The notes below the pieces were generated by a model. The model was not told the DNA's origin, searched no databases, and was given only the letters and a program-made list of their open reading frames with translations. A stretch of DNA of 64,000 bases from assembly GCA_017849455.1 (NCBI GenBank), contig JAFIGX010000012.1:1-64000 (forward strand), read 5' to 3'. The DNA is from Pseudobacter sp. (lineage in GTDB: Bacteria > Bacteroidota > Bacteroidia > Chitinophagales > Chitinophagaceae). Every line of letters starts with the position of its first letter. The first letter of the stretch is position 1. Made by a program: the position numbers and the translations under genes. Below, one piece after another: positions 1-8,305 of this stretch.

Positions 1-110
1 TTTCGGGGCGGCCCCTGTTTATTTATTTTTTCTTCGCCGGAGAGATCCAGGAAATTAATCCCTGCTTAAAAAACGGCAATAAGAAAATCCATCTTTTTTG
101 GGCAAAAAAA

Positions 111-470
111 TTATTGATGCCCTCCACCGTCCTCCGGTTTTTTACAGCATTTCGGCAACCTTTTATATGCCTCCGGATCGGCTGTTACATCATCGGCATC
201 ATACCCGGCATTCGCAATGGCGGCCTTCACATTTTCGAGGTTAGTGCGCTCGGCGACAAAAGTTACCTTGGTTATTTTCTTCTTGAAATCCACATTCACT
301 TTGGTGATACCTTCATCGCGTTTAAGGAATTCCTCGATCCTTTTTTTGCAACTTTCACATTGAACGGTAGGCGTTTTGATGGTCACGTTCTGGATCCCTT
401 TTTTAACTTGCCCGAAGCCCAGCGTAACAATCCCTGTTACCGCCACGGCCAGCAGGAGTAATTTCTTCAT
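111..470 (-). CDS. Secreted heavy-metal-associated (HMA) domain protein
   Basis: The 119-residue product starts with a signal peptide (hydrophobic residues 3-20, ending near GFGQ). It continues into one ferredoxin-like HMA domain (about residues 27-95). The metal-binding pair is C38 and C41 (QCESCKKR), a variant of the usual GMTCxxC. A second cysteine pair near the C terminus (KCCKK, about 107-110) lies outside the domain. HMA domains bind Cu(I) or related soft metals, and a free exported one would act as a periplasmic metal-binding or chaperone protein. The partner is unknown. It sits 26 bp downstream of pyrE on the same strand and may be co-transcribed, though no functional link to pyrimidine synthesis is evident. 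Confidence 0.85.
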   Translation of the reverse strand: MKKLLLLAVAVTGIVTLGFGQVKKGIQNVTIKTPTVQCESCKKRIEEFLKRDEGITKVNVDFKKKITKVTFVAERTNLENVKAAIANAGYDADDVTADPEAYKRLPKCCKKPEDGGGHQ

Positions 471-496
471 ACAGGCTATGTTTTAGCCAAATGTAC

Positions 497-1132
497 TCAA
501 TTCCCTTTCCAGTTGCCAGGGTCCTCCCGCCATTTTAACAAAATTCCCTCCTGTTCCTTCGATACCAGCCCTTTCTCGATGGCCAGTTCGATCAGGGTAG
601 GATAGCTGGTGAGCGAACGGTATGCCAGGCCTGCCTTCTCAAAGGCTGCGGCAGCCACCGGGAAACCATAGGTAAAAATGGATACCATACCGGTCACATC
701 CAGCCCGGCTTCCTTCAATACATCCACCACCTGCAGGCTGCTCTTCCCGGTAGATACCAGGTCTTCGATCACCACCACTTTCTGCCCGGCACTGTAATAT
801 CCCTCTATCTGTTTGCCCAGTCCATGCTCTTTAGGCTTGGGCCGCACATATATATAAGGTAGCTTCAGCTGGTCGGCGGCCATCGCTCCCCAGGCAATGC
901 CGGCTGTGGCCACGCCTGCCAGCAGCGCTGCATCGGGGAACTGCTCGAAGATCACATTGCACATCTCCGATTTCACGAATTCACGCACATAGGGAAAAGA
1001 CAGGACCTTCCGGTTATCACAATAGATAGGGCTCTTCCACCCGGACGCCCAGGTAAAAGGTTGTTCCGGATTTAATTTAATAGCATTAATTTGTAATAAC
1101 TTTTCCGCAACTGCTTTTTCGTTGGAGCTCAT
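497..1132 (-). CDS. pyrE: Orotate phosphoribosyltransferase
   Basis: It joins orotate to PRPP to give orotidine 5'-monophosphate, the fifth step of de novo pyrimidine synthesis, in the cytoplasm. The 211-residue length is normal for PyrE. The PRPP-binding signature is VVVIEDLVSTGKSS (about residues 119-132, acidic pair E123-D124). The flexible catalytic loop RPKPKEHGLGKQIEG lies at about 97-111. The N terminus with the FTWASGWKSPIYCDNR stretch matches bacterial PyrE. The ATG at 1132 is the natural start. pyrR and pyrB lie about 2-3 kb away on the same strand but are separated from pyrE by a divergent Nudix gene, so pyrE is a separate transcription unit here. Confidence 0.96.
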   Translation of the reverse strand: MSSNEKAVAEKLLQINAIKLNPEQPFTWASGWKSPIYCDNRKVLSFPYVREFVKSEMCNVIFEQFPDAALLAGVATAGIAWGAMAADQLKLPYIYVRPKPKEHGLGKQIEGYYSAGQKVVVIEDLVSTGKSSLQVVDVLKEAGLDVTGMVSIFTYGFPVAAAAFEKAGLAYRSLTSYPTLIELAIEKGLVSKEQEGILLKWREDPGNWKGN

Positions 1133-1191
1133 AGTATGATTTTATATGGTGGCGAAATTGAATGATGGGAGGAGAAAATTGAAAATTAGTT

Positions 1192-1821
1192 ATGCACATC
1201 AAGATCTACTTTAACGACAAACCACTCTTTCTCACCGACGCCATCAATGACGAGATCTCTCCCTATGTTCACCACGATGATGCGGTCTTTATCGATGAGT
1301 TCTCCACTCCCGGTATCAAATCGATGATCCATGAAATGAAGCTGCCGAAAGTCCATGCAGGGATCTTTTATCATGCCGACCTGGACGAGCTGCGAAAAGC
1401 ATTCTGGAAGAAATTCCTGCTGGTGAAAGCGGCTGGTGGATTGGTCTTCAACGATGCAGGGGATATCCTCTTCATGAAACGCCGCGGGAAGTGGGACCTG
1501 CCCAAAGGCAAGCTCGACCCGGGCGAATCACTGGAAACCTGCGCCATCCGCGAGGTGCAGGAGGAAACAGGACTGAAAAAAGTATTGTTGAATAAGCACC
1601 TGCTCAATACCTGGCATACCTACGATGAAAGCGGGCACCATATCCTGAAAGAAACACATTGGTATCATCTTACTGCACCCGGTGACCAACCCCTCATCCC
1701 CCAGTCTTCCGAGCAGATCACAGAGATCGAGTGGGCCCATCCTGCCAACCTGAAAAAATATCTTGCCAATACTTACCCGTCCATCATCGACGTTCTTCAT
1801 ACCCAGCAGAATCACGGCTGA
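1192..1821 (+). CDS. Nudix hydrolase
   Basis: The Nudix box is perfect: G106, E112, R120-E121, E124-E125 and G127-L128 match Gx5Ex7REUxEExGU. These residues bind the divalent metal for hydrolysis of a nucleoside diphosphate linked to another moiety. The domain spans about residues 76-200. A distinct N-terminal segment of about 75 residues (starting MHIKIYFNDKPLF) precedes it and is not a known catalytic part. At 209 residues it is longer than a minimal Nudix protein. The substrate cannot be read from the sequence. The gene is divergent from pyrE (59 bp apart) and convergent with the thioesterase gene (23 bp apart). Confidence 0.9.
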   Translation: MHIKIYFNDKPLFLTDAINDEISPYVHHDDAVFIDEFSTPGIKSMIHEMKLPKVHAGIFYHADLDELRKAFWKKFLLVKAAGGLVFNDAGDILFMKRRGKWDLPKGKLDPGESLETCAIREVQEETGLKKVLLNKHLLNTWHTYDESGHHILKETHWYHLTAPGDQPLIPQSSEQITEIEWAHPANLKKYLANTYPSIIDVLHTQQNHG

Positions 1822-1844
1822 TCCTTCCTTCTTTCCTTCCCTTT

Positions 1845-2270
1845 TTACCGCTTTGGCAATATCGCTACCGTCAGCCTGCTCACACATACCAGTTTCTCCC
1901 CTTCATCATAGATCTTTATATCCCAAACATGTGTTCCTGACCCGAGGTGAAGCGGCGTGGCTATACCCGTTACATATCCTTCGCGTGCGCTGCGGATATG
2001 ATTGGCATTGATCTCCAGTCCCACGCAGATGAATTTTTCCGTATCGATGACCAGGGCAGATCCGATACTGCCGATCGTTTCAGCCAGCACGCAGGAAGCG
2101 CCGCCATGGAGCAGGCCATAAGGCTGGCGGGTGCGTTGATCTACCGGCATCCGGGCTTTGAGATAATTATCACCCAATTCGGTAAACTCGATACCTACAT
2201 GCGATGCCATGGTCCCATGTCCGAGGGAATGAAGTTCATGTACTGTAAGGTTTTTCCGGAACCAGATCAT
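1845..2270 (-). CDS. Hotdog-fold thioesterase (PaaI/YdiI type)
   Basis: The 141-residue single-domain protein has the hotdog thioesterase signature GLLHGGASCVLAETIGSIGS (about residues 52-71). In PaaI/YdiI enzymes the glutamate of this helix (E64 here) is the catalytic base and the HGG loop holds the thioester carbonyl. Such enzymes hydrolyse acyl-CoA thioesters, for example phenylacetyl-CoA derivatives or 1,4-dihydroxy-2-naphthoyl-CoA; which one applies here is unknown. Its ATG overlaps the coaD stop as ATGA (2267-2270), so translation of the two is probably coupled. The pairing puts a CoA-thioester hydrolase directly behind a CoA-biosynthesis enzyme. Confidence 0.88.
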   Translation of the reverse strand: MIWFRKNLTVHELHSLGHGTMASHVGIEFTELGDNYLKARMPVDQRTRQPYGLLHGGASCVLAETIGSIGSALVIDTEKFICVGLEINANHIRSAREGYVTGIATPLHLGSGTHVWDIKIYDEGEKLVCVSRLTVAILPKR

Positions 2271-2737
2271 TTTTGAAGGCTTTTGGCCACCACTTCAGGG
2301 AGGAACTGGGTTACATCGCCACCATTGCGCAACACATCGCGCACCAGGGTAGACGCAACAGAGGTGTATTGCGGCAGGCAGGTGAGAAATACCGTTTCAA
2401 TATTATGGTCGAGGCTGCGGTTCATATCTGCGATCGCCTTTTCGTATTCAAAATCGTTCACGTAACGGATACCACGCAAAATAAAATTGGCGCCAACGAG
2501 CTGGCAGCAGTTCACGGTAAGCCCTTCGTACACTACGGCGCTGACCTGGGGGGTATCGCGATAGATCTCACGTATCCAGTTCACCCGTTGTTCTTCCGAG
2601 AACATAGGCACTTTGTTGATGTTGCGGCCGATGCCGATGACCAGTTTATCGAACAATGGCAATGCCCGGTTGATAATATCGAGGTGGCCGATCGTGATCG
2701 GGTCAAAAGTACCGGGAAATAGTGCTATTCTTTGCAT
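2267..2737 (-). CDS. coaD: Pantetheine-phosphate adenylyltransferase
   Basis: It transfers AMP from ATP to 4'-phosphopantetheine to give dephospho-CoA, the penultimate step of CoA synthesis. It is a cytoplasmic nucleotidyltransferase of the HIGH superfamily. The N terminus FPGTFDPITIGHLDII (T10, G17-H18) is the hallmark, and the second signature YTSVASTLVRDVL follows at about residues 125-137. The 156-residue length is typical. It begins 25 bp after pyrB and overlaps the downstream thioesterase by 4 bp, so it reads as the third gene of a pyrR-pyrB-coaD-thioesterase operon. Confidence 0.96.
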   Translation of the reverse strand: MQRIALFPGTFDPITIGHLDIINRALPLFDKLVIGIGRNINKVPMFSEEQRVNWIREIYRDTPQVSAVVYEGLTVNCCQLVGANFILRGIRYVNDFEYEKAIADMNRSLDHNIETVFLTCLPQYTSVASTLVRDVLRNGGDVTQFLPEVVAKSLQK

Positions 2738-2762
2738 GTGGAATCATTGAAAGTGAATTGGG

Positions 2763-3698
2763 CTATGCACTGATCCCTCTTCCTCCGGAGAGCAAATATA
2801 ATGCGGCCATGCGTACGGCCACACCATTCTCTACCTGTTGCAGGATAATGGACTGTCTGCTGTCGGCCGCATCGCTGTCCAACTCCACGCCCCTGTTGAT
2901 CGGGCCGGGGTGCATGATCACTATTTCTTTTGGCAGGCTGTCGAGCAGTTGTTTATTGATGCCATAAGCCAGGCTGTATTCACGGAGAGAGGAGAAGAGC
3001 ACCTGGTTCTGTCTTTCCAGCTGAATACGCAGCACATTCGCCACATCGCACCATTCCAGGGCTTTGCGGAGGTTGTATTCCACGCGCACATCGAATGCTT
3101 CGCGGATATATTTGGGGATCAGGGTGGGTGGGCCGGCCACCATCACTTCTGCGCCCATTTTTTTGAGGAGATAGATATTGCTCATGGCCACACGGGAGTG
3201 CATGATATCCCCGATGATGGCCACTTTCAGCCCTTCCAGCCTGCCCAGTTTCTCCCGCATCGAAAAAGCATCGAGCAATCCTTGTGTAGGATGTTCGTTG
3301 ATACCATCGCCTGCATTGATGATAGCCGCAGGGATATGCTTTGCCAGAAAATGCGGGGCGCCGCTGGCGCTGTGGCGCATCACCACCATATCCACTTTCA
3401 TCGAGAGGATATTGTTCACGGTATCGAGCAGGGTCTCTCCTTTCGATACGGAGGAACCGCTGGCCGTGAAGTTGATGGTATCGGCGCTCAGCCTTTTTTC
3501 GGCAAGCTCGAAAGATATCCTGGTGCGGGTGGAATTTTCGTAAAATAAATTGACAATAGTGACATCGCGCAAGGAAGGTACCTTTTTGATGGGACGTTGT
3601 AAAACCTCCTTGAATTCCGTGGCAGTATCTAATATTAGCTGGATATCCTGACCGGTAAGGTCCCTGATACCGAGCAGATGTTTTACTGAAAGTTGCAT
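2763..3698 (-). CDS. pyrB: Aspartate carbamoyltransferase catalytic subunit
   Basis: It condenses carbamoyl phosphate with aspartate to N-carbamoyl-aspartate, the committed pyrimidine step. The carbamoyl-phosphate loop STRTR is at residues 56-60 (in FYENSTRTRISFE). The downstream HPTQGLLDAF (about 137-146) and HPGPINRG motifs are also intact. The length of 311 is normal. No pyrI regulatory subunit lies beside it, so this is the unregulated class-C-like arrangement. The enzyme follows pyrR by 41 bp and is probably co-transcribed with it, which fits control by PyrR or by promoter activity upstream of pyrR. Confidence 0.97.
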   Translation of the reverse strand: MQLSVKHLLGIRDLTGQDIQLILDTATEFKEVLQRPIKKVPSLRDVTIVNLFYENSTRTRISFELAEKRLSADTINFTASGSSVSKGETLLDTVNNILSMKVDMVVMRHSASGAPHFLAKHIPAAIINAGDGINEHPTQGLLDAFSMREKLGRLEGLKVAIIGDIMHSRVAMSNIYLLKKMGAEVMVAGPPTLIPKYIREAFDVRVEYNLRKALEWCDVANVLRIQLERQNQVLFSSLREYSLAYGINKQLLDSLPKEIVIMHPGPINRGVELDSDAADSRQSIILQQVENGVAVRMAALYLLSGGRGISA

Positions 3699-3739
3699 TT
3701 CAGGCAGCGAAGTTAGGGGAAAAAGTGAAACAAACCACC

Positions 3740-4261
3740 TTACAATAAGCCCACTTCATCTTTCCCATCCTTTTCCTTCCAGAATACTTTTACTTTCTGC
3801 GATATGATGGAATCGATGGATTTGCCTACATAATCGGCCTGGATGGGAAGCTGCCTGCTGAACCTTCTGTCGATCAGGATGCAGAGCTCCACTTTTGCGG
3901 GGCGACCGAAATCGAGGAGGGCATCGAGCGCTGCGCGGATGGTGCGGCCGGTATACAATACATCATCGATCAGTACTACATTCTTGTTCTCGATGCTGAA
4001 AGGGATATCGGTATGATTGGGCACATGCAGTTCCCTGCGTACATCATCGCGGTAGAATGTGATGTCGAGCTTGCCGTATTGAACAGTGCCCGGTAACACC
4101 AGGCGCCTGACCTCCTCCACTACCTTATCCGATACGAATACACCGCGGGGCTGAATGCCGATCAATACTGTGTTCTCCAGGTTGGTATGGTTTTCCAGGA
4201 TCTGGTGGCTCAATCTTTTGATGGTGATGCTCAGTTGCTGTTCGTTCAATACCGTTTTCAA
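3740..4261 (-). CDS. pyrR: Bifunctional pyr operon regulator / uracil phosphoribosyltransferase, TTG start
   Basis: The PRPP-binding motif VVLIDDVLYTGRT is at about residues 95-107 and the early IGIQPRG motif at about 34-40. The 173-residue length is that of PyrR. PyrR family proteins have weak uracil phosphoribosyltransferase activity and, in Gram-positives, bind pyr mRNA to cause attenuation; RNA control in Bacteroidota is not established. The start is a TTG at 4261-4259. The nearest upstream ATG is out of frame, and homologues begin close to this position. It is first in the pyrR-pyrB-coaD-thioesterase operon. I see no antiterminator/terminator pair between pyrR and pyrB. Confidence 0.93.
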   Translation of the reverse strand: MKTVLNEQQLSITIKRLSHQILENHTNLENTVLIGIQPRGVFVSDKVVEEVRRLVLPGTVQYGKLDITFYRDDVRRELHVPNHTDIPFSIENKNVVLIDDVLYTGRTIRAALDALLDFGRPAKVELCILIDRRFSRQLPIQADYVGKSIDSIISQKVKVFWKEKDGKDEVGLL

Positions 4262-4286
4262 GCAGGAATATTTTCATAAAAATAAG

Positions 4287-4311
4287 AAACCACCGCGAAT
4301 GGCGGTGGTTT
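4287..4311 (-). terminator. Intrinsic terminator of the first outer-membrane barrel gene
   Basis: A perfect 10-bp stem (4287-4296 pairing with 4302-4311) has a 5-base loop. On the minus strand it is followed by a T-rich run (TTTCTTATTTTT). It lies between the barrel gene stop (4335) and the pyrR start. Confidence 0.85.
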
Positions 4312-4334
4312 TCGTATCGAATGATCGATCAAAT

Positions 4335-4919
4335 TTATTTGCCGGTGCTTCCAAGCACATAGAATATGCCTAACTGGATCACACGGTTGAAGGCTTTACC
4401 GCCACTTTCCGGCAGTTTGCTGAGGCCCAGGTTGAACCGGCCGTCAACACCGAATTTGCTGCCATGTGGTTGGTAACCGATACCGAATACCCAGGCGAAG
4501 TCGACCTTTTTCAAGTCGTTCTTGATGTTCTCTTTGTTGCTGCCTACTTTGGCTTTGGCGCTCAGGAGGAAGCCCAACTGGGGACCAACAGCTCCATAGA
4601 AACCGGAGGAGAAATTGTATTTGACCAGTACAGGCAGGTTCAGGTAGCCAAGGTTGTATTTCAGGTCGTCACCAGTCCTTGTGAACTTTGCTCCCTGTGC
4701 GGAATAATACAATTCCGGACGGATGCTGATATGATCAGCAACGCCAGCGTCTGCAAAAACACCCAGGTGGTAGAGGATCCTCGCTTTGTTATTGCTAACA
4801 TCGGACCCGCCAATATTTGAAATATTGAAACCACCTTTTACACCGTATTGCACCTGTGCCTGTGCAACGGCGATTGAAACAACGCTTACTAACAACAGAA
4901 TTACCTTCTTCATTTTCAT
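4335..4919 (-). CDS. Outer-membrane beta-barrel protein, PorT-like (copy 1)
   Basis: The 194-residue protein has a cleavable signal peptide (MKMKKVILLLVSVVSIAVAQAQ). The rest is alternating amphipathic strands rich in glycine and aromatic residues, typical of a small 8-stranded Bacteroidota barrel (outer membrane protein beta-barrel domain). Recognisable stretches are VQYGVKGGFNISNI near the mature N terminus, SIRPELYYSAQGAKF, and GPQLGFLLSAKAK. It is closely similar along its whole length to the neighbouring gene at 5123-5701, including these same stretches, so the two are tandem duplicates. Each copy has its own terminator, so they are separate transcripts. The role is unknown; the family is structural or adhesive, sometimes a minor pore. 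Confidence 0.85.
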   Translation of the reverse strand: MKMKKVILLLVSVVSIAVAQAQVQYGVKGGFNISNIGGSDVSNNKARILYHLGVFADAGVADHISIRPELYYSAQGAKFTRTGDDLKYNLGYLNLPVLVKYNFSSGFYGAVGPQLGFLLSAKAKVGSNKENIKNDLKKVDFAWVFGIGYQPHGSKFGVDGRFNLGLSKLPESGGKAFNRVIQLGIFYVLGSTGK

Positions 4920-5063
4920 TTCGTGTTTATGGTTATTAATTAAGTCGGGCGCGAATTTAGTCGAAAATCGTTTAACGAAAATACCACGTTCGTGTGATAT
5001 TTATAAACGGCGCCCCGACAGGATGATCCGTACCCGATTATTAAAGGAAAGAACTTAAAAGCA

Positions 5064-5092
5064 AAAGCTGTTGACCAGCAGTCAACAGCTTT
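5064..5092 (-). terminator. Intrinsic terminator of the second outer-membrane barrel gene
   Basis: A perfect 12-bp stem (5064-5075 with 5081-5092) has a 5-base loop and is followed on the minus strand by TTTTGCTTTT. It lies 30 bp after the stop of the barrel gene at 5123. Confidence 0.88.
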
Positions 5093-5122
5093 CACCAATA
5101 CTATTCTATTTCTAAGTGATAT

Positions 5123-5701
5123 TTATTTACCACCAAATGCATAGAACACACCAACCTGAATTACGCTGTTGTGTGCTTTGCCGTCTCCACTGCCATCAAC
5201 GATATTACCGAGGCCGAGGTTATAACGGGCATTGATCCCAAGGTTCATTGGGGTCAGGTAACCTACACCAAAAGCCCAATCGAAATCGGTCTTTTTGAAA
5301 GCATCTTTGATGTCCACACTGCCACCGCCATCGGGTTTTGCTTTAGCGCTCAGCAGGAAGCCAATCTGGGGACCTGTTTCAGCAAAGAATCCACCTTTAA
5401 CATTGTACTGGAAAAGTACCGGGAGGTTCAGATATCCCAGGTTGATCTTTCCTTTTTCACCAGGATTATCAGATTTAGCGCCCTGACCGGAGTAATACAA
5501 TTCAGGTTGCAGGCTGATCGCTTCAGTCAAATGGAATTTAACAAAAGCACCGGCATTGAAGTCAACTTTTGTTTTTGCACCTTGCACATCACCAGTGATG
5601 TTGGCGAAGTTGGCACCAGCTTTAATACCATATTTGAGATTTTGGGCTGAAGCTGTACCAAGAGAAGCTGCGCATACCATAAAAAGGAAAACCTTTTTCA
5701 T
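5123..5701 (-). CDS. Outer-membrane beta-barrel protein, PorT-like (copy 2)
   Basis: The 192-residue protein has a signal peptide (MKKVFLFMVCAASLGTASAQ). Its barrel shares the stretches LQPELYYSGQGAK, GYLNLPVLFQYN and GPQIGFLLSAKAK with the copy at 4335-4919. Both end in an aromatic residue plus a short tail (FYAFGGK; FYVLGSTGK), as expected for C-terminal barrel strands read by the BAM complex. A promoter-like sequence lies just upstream at 5738-5769. Duplicated small barrels are common in this group. No ligand or partner can be inferred. Confidence 0.85.
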   Translation of the reverse strand: MKKVFLFMVCAASLGTASAQNLKYGIKAGANFANITGDVQGAKTKVDFNAGAFVKFHLTEAISLQPELYYSGQGAKSDNPGEKGKINLGYLNLPVLFQYNVKGGFFAETGPQIGFLLSAKAKPDGGGSVDIKDAFKKTDFDWAFGVGYLTPMNLGINARYNLGLGNIVDGSGDGKAHNSVIQVGVFYAFGGK

Positions 5702-5737
5702 AAGTTACATTTTTTTAGGGTTATTAAGTTTCGGTGG

Positions 5738-5769
5738 CAAACATATTGCACGTTTTCCAAAGAAACAAT
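5738..5769 (-). promoter_or_regulatory. Bacteroidota-type promoter of the second barrel gene
   Basis: On the minus strand ATTG (5769-5766) is followed after 20 bases by TATGTTTG (5745-5738). This fits the TTTG-N19..21-TAnnTTTG consensus in 3 of 4 positions at -33 and all of -7. The predicted start site, about 7 bases downstream, leaves a leader of roughly 30 nt. Confidence 0.6.
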
Positions 5770-6105
5770 ACTCCACCTCAAATAATTAATGTGATATGTA
5801 TGCGATACGCTTCAGATACAAAAAATTCAAAGAGCTTAAAACCAGCGCCAGCACTGATTTTCGTCAAAGATAGTCTCAATGGGTCACAAACCACAACGAT
5901 CGGACGGGAATTTTATTTTGCCGATCAAAAATCCATGTAATCAGGGAACGCGTCTACTGGTTTTCAGGGATCAAGATAAATAGAACATCCGCTGTACAAT
6001 AAAATCCAAAAAGTTTCGTTAAATCTCATCATAAGAAATGCAGGCTGCATCAGCGTTTTCACGTGAGGGCCTGCATTCAGGATTATTCTTGCATAAATTA
6101 TCTTC
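5770..6105. other. Intergenic stretch, with a weak terminator-like hairpin
   Basis: No gene is supported between the barrel gene promoter and pruA; short open frames here have no recognisable content. An inverted repeat at 6037-6045 and 6069-6077 (9 bp, 23-base loop) lies downstream of pruA and may help end its transcript, but it lacks a good T run. Confidence 0.5.
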
Positions 6106-7737
6106 TTAGGCTTCCGATAAGAAAGGATAACGGTAATCCACAGGTGGATTGAATGTTTCCTTGATCGTTCTTGCACTGAGCCAGCGATAAAGATTCAGGA
6201 TCGAACCTGCTTTATCATTCGTACCACTGGCCCTTGCACCGCCGAATGGCTGCTGACCAACCACTGCTCCCGTGGGTTTATCGTTGATATAAAAATTACC
6301 TGCTGCATGGCGCAGTTTAGCCGTTGCCAGTTCCACTGCTGTCCTGTCCTGCGCAATGATCGAGCCTGTCAACGCATAGGGTGAAGTGTGATTGACCAGT
6401 TCCAGCGTCTGTTCGAATTTTTCCGCATCGTAAATATATACCGTGAGCACAGGCCCGAAGATCTCTTCGCACATCGTTACATAGTTCGGGTCTTTGGCTT
6501 CGATGACGGTAGGCTGAATAAAATACCCCTGGCCCTTGTCGCAGTTCCCTCCTACCCAGATCGCTGCCTGTTTGTCGTTTTTCGCGTTGTCGATATAGGT
6601 CTTGATCTTGTCGAAACTTTTTTCATCGATCACGGCATTGATGAAATTGGTGAAGTTTTCCACACTACCCATTTTAAAACTGTTCACGCCTGCCACCAGT
6701 TTCTTTTTCACTTCTTCAGCTATATTGGAGGGTATGTAAGCCCTCGAAGCAGCAGAACATTTTTGGCCCTGGAATTCGAATGCGCCCCTCAGCAAGGCCG
6801 CTACCAGCACATCGGGATCGGCGCTCTTATGCGCCACCACAAAGTCCTTTCCCCCTGTTTCACCCACAATACGCGGATACGAGCGGTACAGGTGCATATT
6901 CTTCCCGATGGTTTCCCACATACTGTTGAATACACCGGTAGAGCCGGTAAAATGTACCCCTGCAAAATCCGGATGACTGAAACATACTTTGCCCAGCGTA
7001 GGTCCATCAACATAGATCAGGTTGATCACCCCATCGGGCAGGCCGGCTTCTTTCAGTATCCGCATGAACATCTGCGCTGAATATATCTGTGTATTGGCAG
7101 GTTTCCATACCACTACATTGCCGCACATGGCAGCCGATGTCGGGAGGTTTCCGCCGATAGCTGTAAAGTTGAATGGGGTCACCGCCAGTACAAATCCTTC
7201 CAGCGGGCGGTATTCCATCCTGTTATGAATGCCCGGCGAGCTGATCGGCTGCTGGCGGTAGATCTCACTGAGAAAATGTACATTGAAGCGAAGGAAGTCG
7301 ATGATCTCGCAGGCGCTGTCGATCTCCGCCTGGTATGCGCTCTTACTTTGCCCCAACATGGTAGTGCCATTCATGTAGGGGCGGTATTTGGTGGCGATCA
7401 GATCGGCTGCTTTCAGAAATATGTTCGCCCTGTTCTCCCAGCTCATATTCGCCCAATGTTCCCTGGCTCCCAGGGCCGCGTCGATGGCCTCTTTCACATG
7501 CTTTTCTTCCCCGCTATGAAAATACCCCAGCGTATGTCCTGTTTCGTGAGGCGGTTTGATGGCTGTTTTTTTACCTGTCCTTACCTCCCTGCTGCCGATA
7601 TACATCGGTGCATCGAGCTCTTCTTTTTTCAAGTTCGCCAATACTTCTTTCAACCGTTTCCTTTCAGGGCTGCCTGGTGCATAGTTCAATACCGGCTCAT
7701 TGGCCGGGAGAGGGTATGAAAAATATCCAAGGTTCAT
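6106..7737 (-). CDS. pruA: L-glutamate gamma-semialdehyde dehydrogenase (1-pyrroline-5-carboxylate dehydrogenase)
   Basis: It oxidises glutamate semialdehyde to glutamate with NAD+, the last step of proline catabolism. The 543-residue protein is an aldehyde dehydrogenase of the stand-alone P5CDH subfamily, with no proline dehydrogenase domain attached. The catalytic cysteine is in FEFQGQKCSAASRAY and the general-base glutamate in VGETGGKDFV. The N terminus FSYPLPANEPVLNYAPGSPER and the C-terminal QQPFGGARASGTNDKAG are subfamily features. It lies 11 bp after a lipoprotein gene and probably in one transcript with prfB. No putA or proline transporter is in the window. Confidence 0.95.
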   Translation of the reverse strand: MNLGYFSYPLPANEPVLNYAPGSPERKRLKEVLANLKKEELDAPMYIGSREVRTGKKTAIKPPHETGHTLGYFHSGEEKHVKEAIDAALGAREHWANMSWENRANIFLKAADLIATKYRPYMNGTTMLGQSKSAYQAEIDSACEIIDFLRFNVHFLSEIYRQQPISSPGIHNRMEYRPLEGFVLAVTPFNFTAIGGNLPTSAAMCGNVVVWKPANTQIYSAQMFMRILKEAGLPDGVINLIYVDGPTLGKVCFSHPDFAGVHFTGSTGVFNSMWETIGKNMHLYRSYPRIVGETGGKDFVVAHKSADPDVLVAALLRGAFEFQGQKCSAASRAYIPSNIAEEVKKKLVAGVNSFKMGSVENFTNFINAVIDEKSFDKIKTYIDNAKNDKQAAIWVGGNCDKGQGYFIQPTVIEAKDPNYVTMCEEIFGPVLTVYIYDAEKFEQTLELVNHTSPYALTGSIIAQDRTAVELATAKLRHAAGNFYINDKPTGAVVGQQPFGGARASGTNDKAGSILNLYRWLSARTIKETFNPPVDYRYPFLSEA

Positions 7738-7748
7738 AGCTGGTTCTT

Positions 7749-8291
7749 TTATTTATTATTGATCCCAATGATTCTGTATCCGTGTTCGGTTTCACCCAAC
7801 CATAATTCTCCGCGGCCGATCATGACACCGTTCACATTGCGGAAGAGTTGACTGAGCGATTGTGCTTTCAATGCATTTTTTACTTTGGTATTGATATAAG
7901 TATCGTATTCAGGGAGGAATTGCTGTGCCGTCTTCACCCGTGGATTTTGCAGCGGGAACCCGATGACAGCCACTACACTGTCTTTCATGTCCTGTGCCAC
8001 CCAGTAACGCAGCCGCTTGAGGAACATTTTGAATGATACAGGACCATCGATGCCGGCAACACTCCATCCGGTCGGGCGGCTCCCGTCACTGAACACTGAA
8101 TCATCCTTCATTTCTTCCGGCGTAAGCGCATAAGGATCAGTGTTAATAACTGTATCAGCCGGCTTTTTTACTTCAGTATTGACGGCAGCGGGGCGGGTGG
8201 AATCGGTAGTACCGGCAGCAGTTTTGTGCTCACCGGCATCGTTGCAGGCCAACATCGACAAGACAATACATGACAAGACAAAGCGTATCAT
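7749..8291 (-). CDS. Hypothetical lipoprotein
   Basis: The 180-residue protein begins with a lipoprotein signal (lipobox LSMLAC, C16). A low-complexity linker rich in T, A, K and D (about residues 20-60) precedes a folded C-terminal part of about 110 residues. The C-terminal part ends GELWLGETEHGYRIIGINNK and contains FKMFLKRLRYWVAQDMKDSVVAVIGFPL. The ending resembles proteins that fold around a small beta domain, but I do not recognise the family. It sits 14 bp after prfB and 11 bp before pruA in the same direction, so it is the middle gene of an apparent operon. No function is assigned. Confidence 0.75.
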   Translation of the reverse strand: MIRFVLSCIVLSMLACNDAGEHKTAAGTTDSTRPAAVNTEVKKPADTVINTDPYALTPEEMKDDSVFSDGSRPTGWSVAGIDGPVSFKMFLKRLRYWVAQDMKDSVVAVIGFPLQNPRVKTAQQFLPEYDTYINTKVKNALKAQSLSQLFRNVNGVMIGRGELWLGETEHGYRIIGINNK

Positions 8292-8305
8292 AACAATTGG
8301 TTTAA

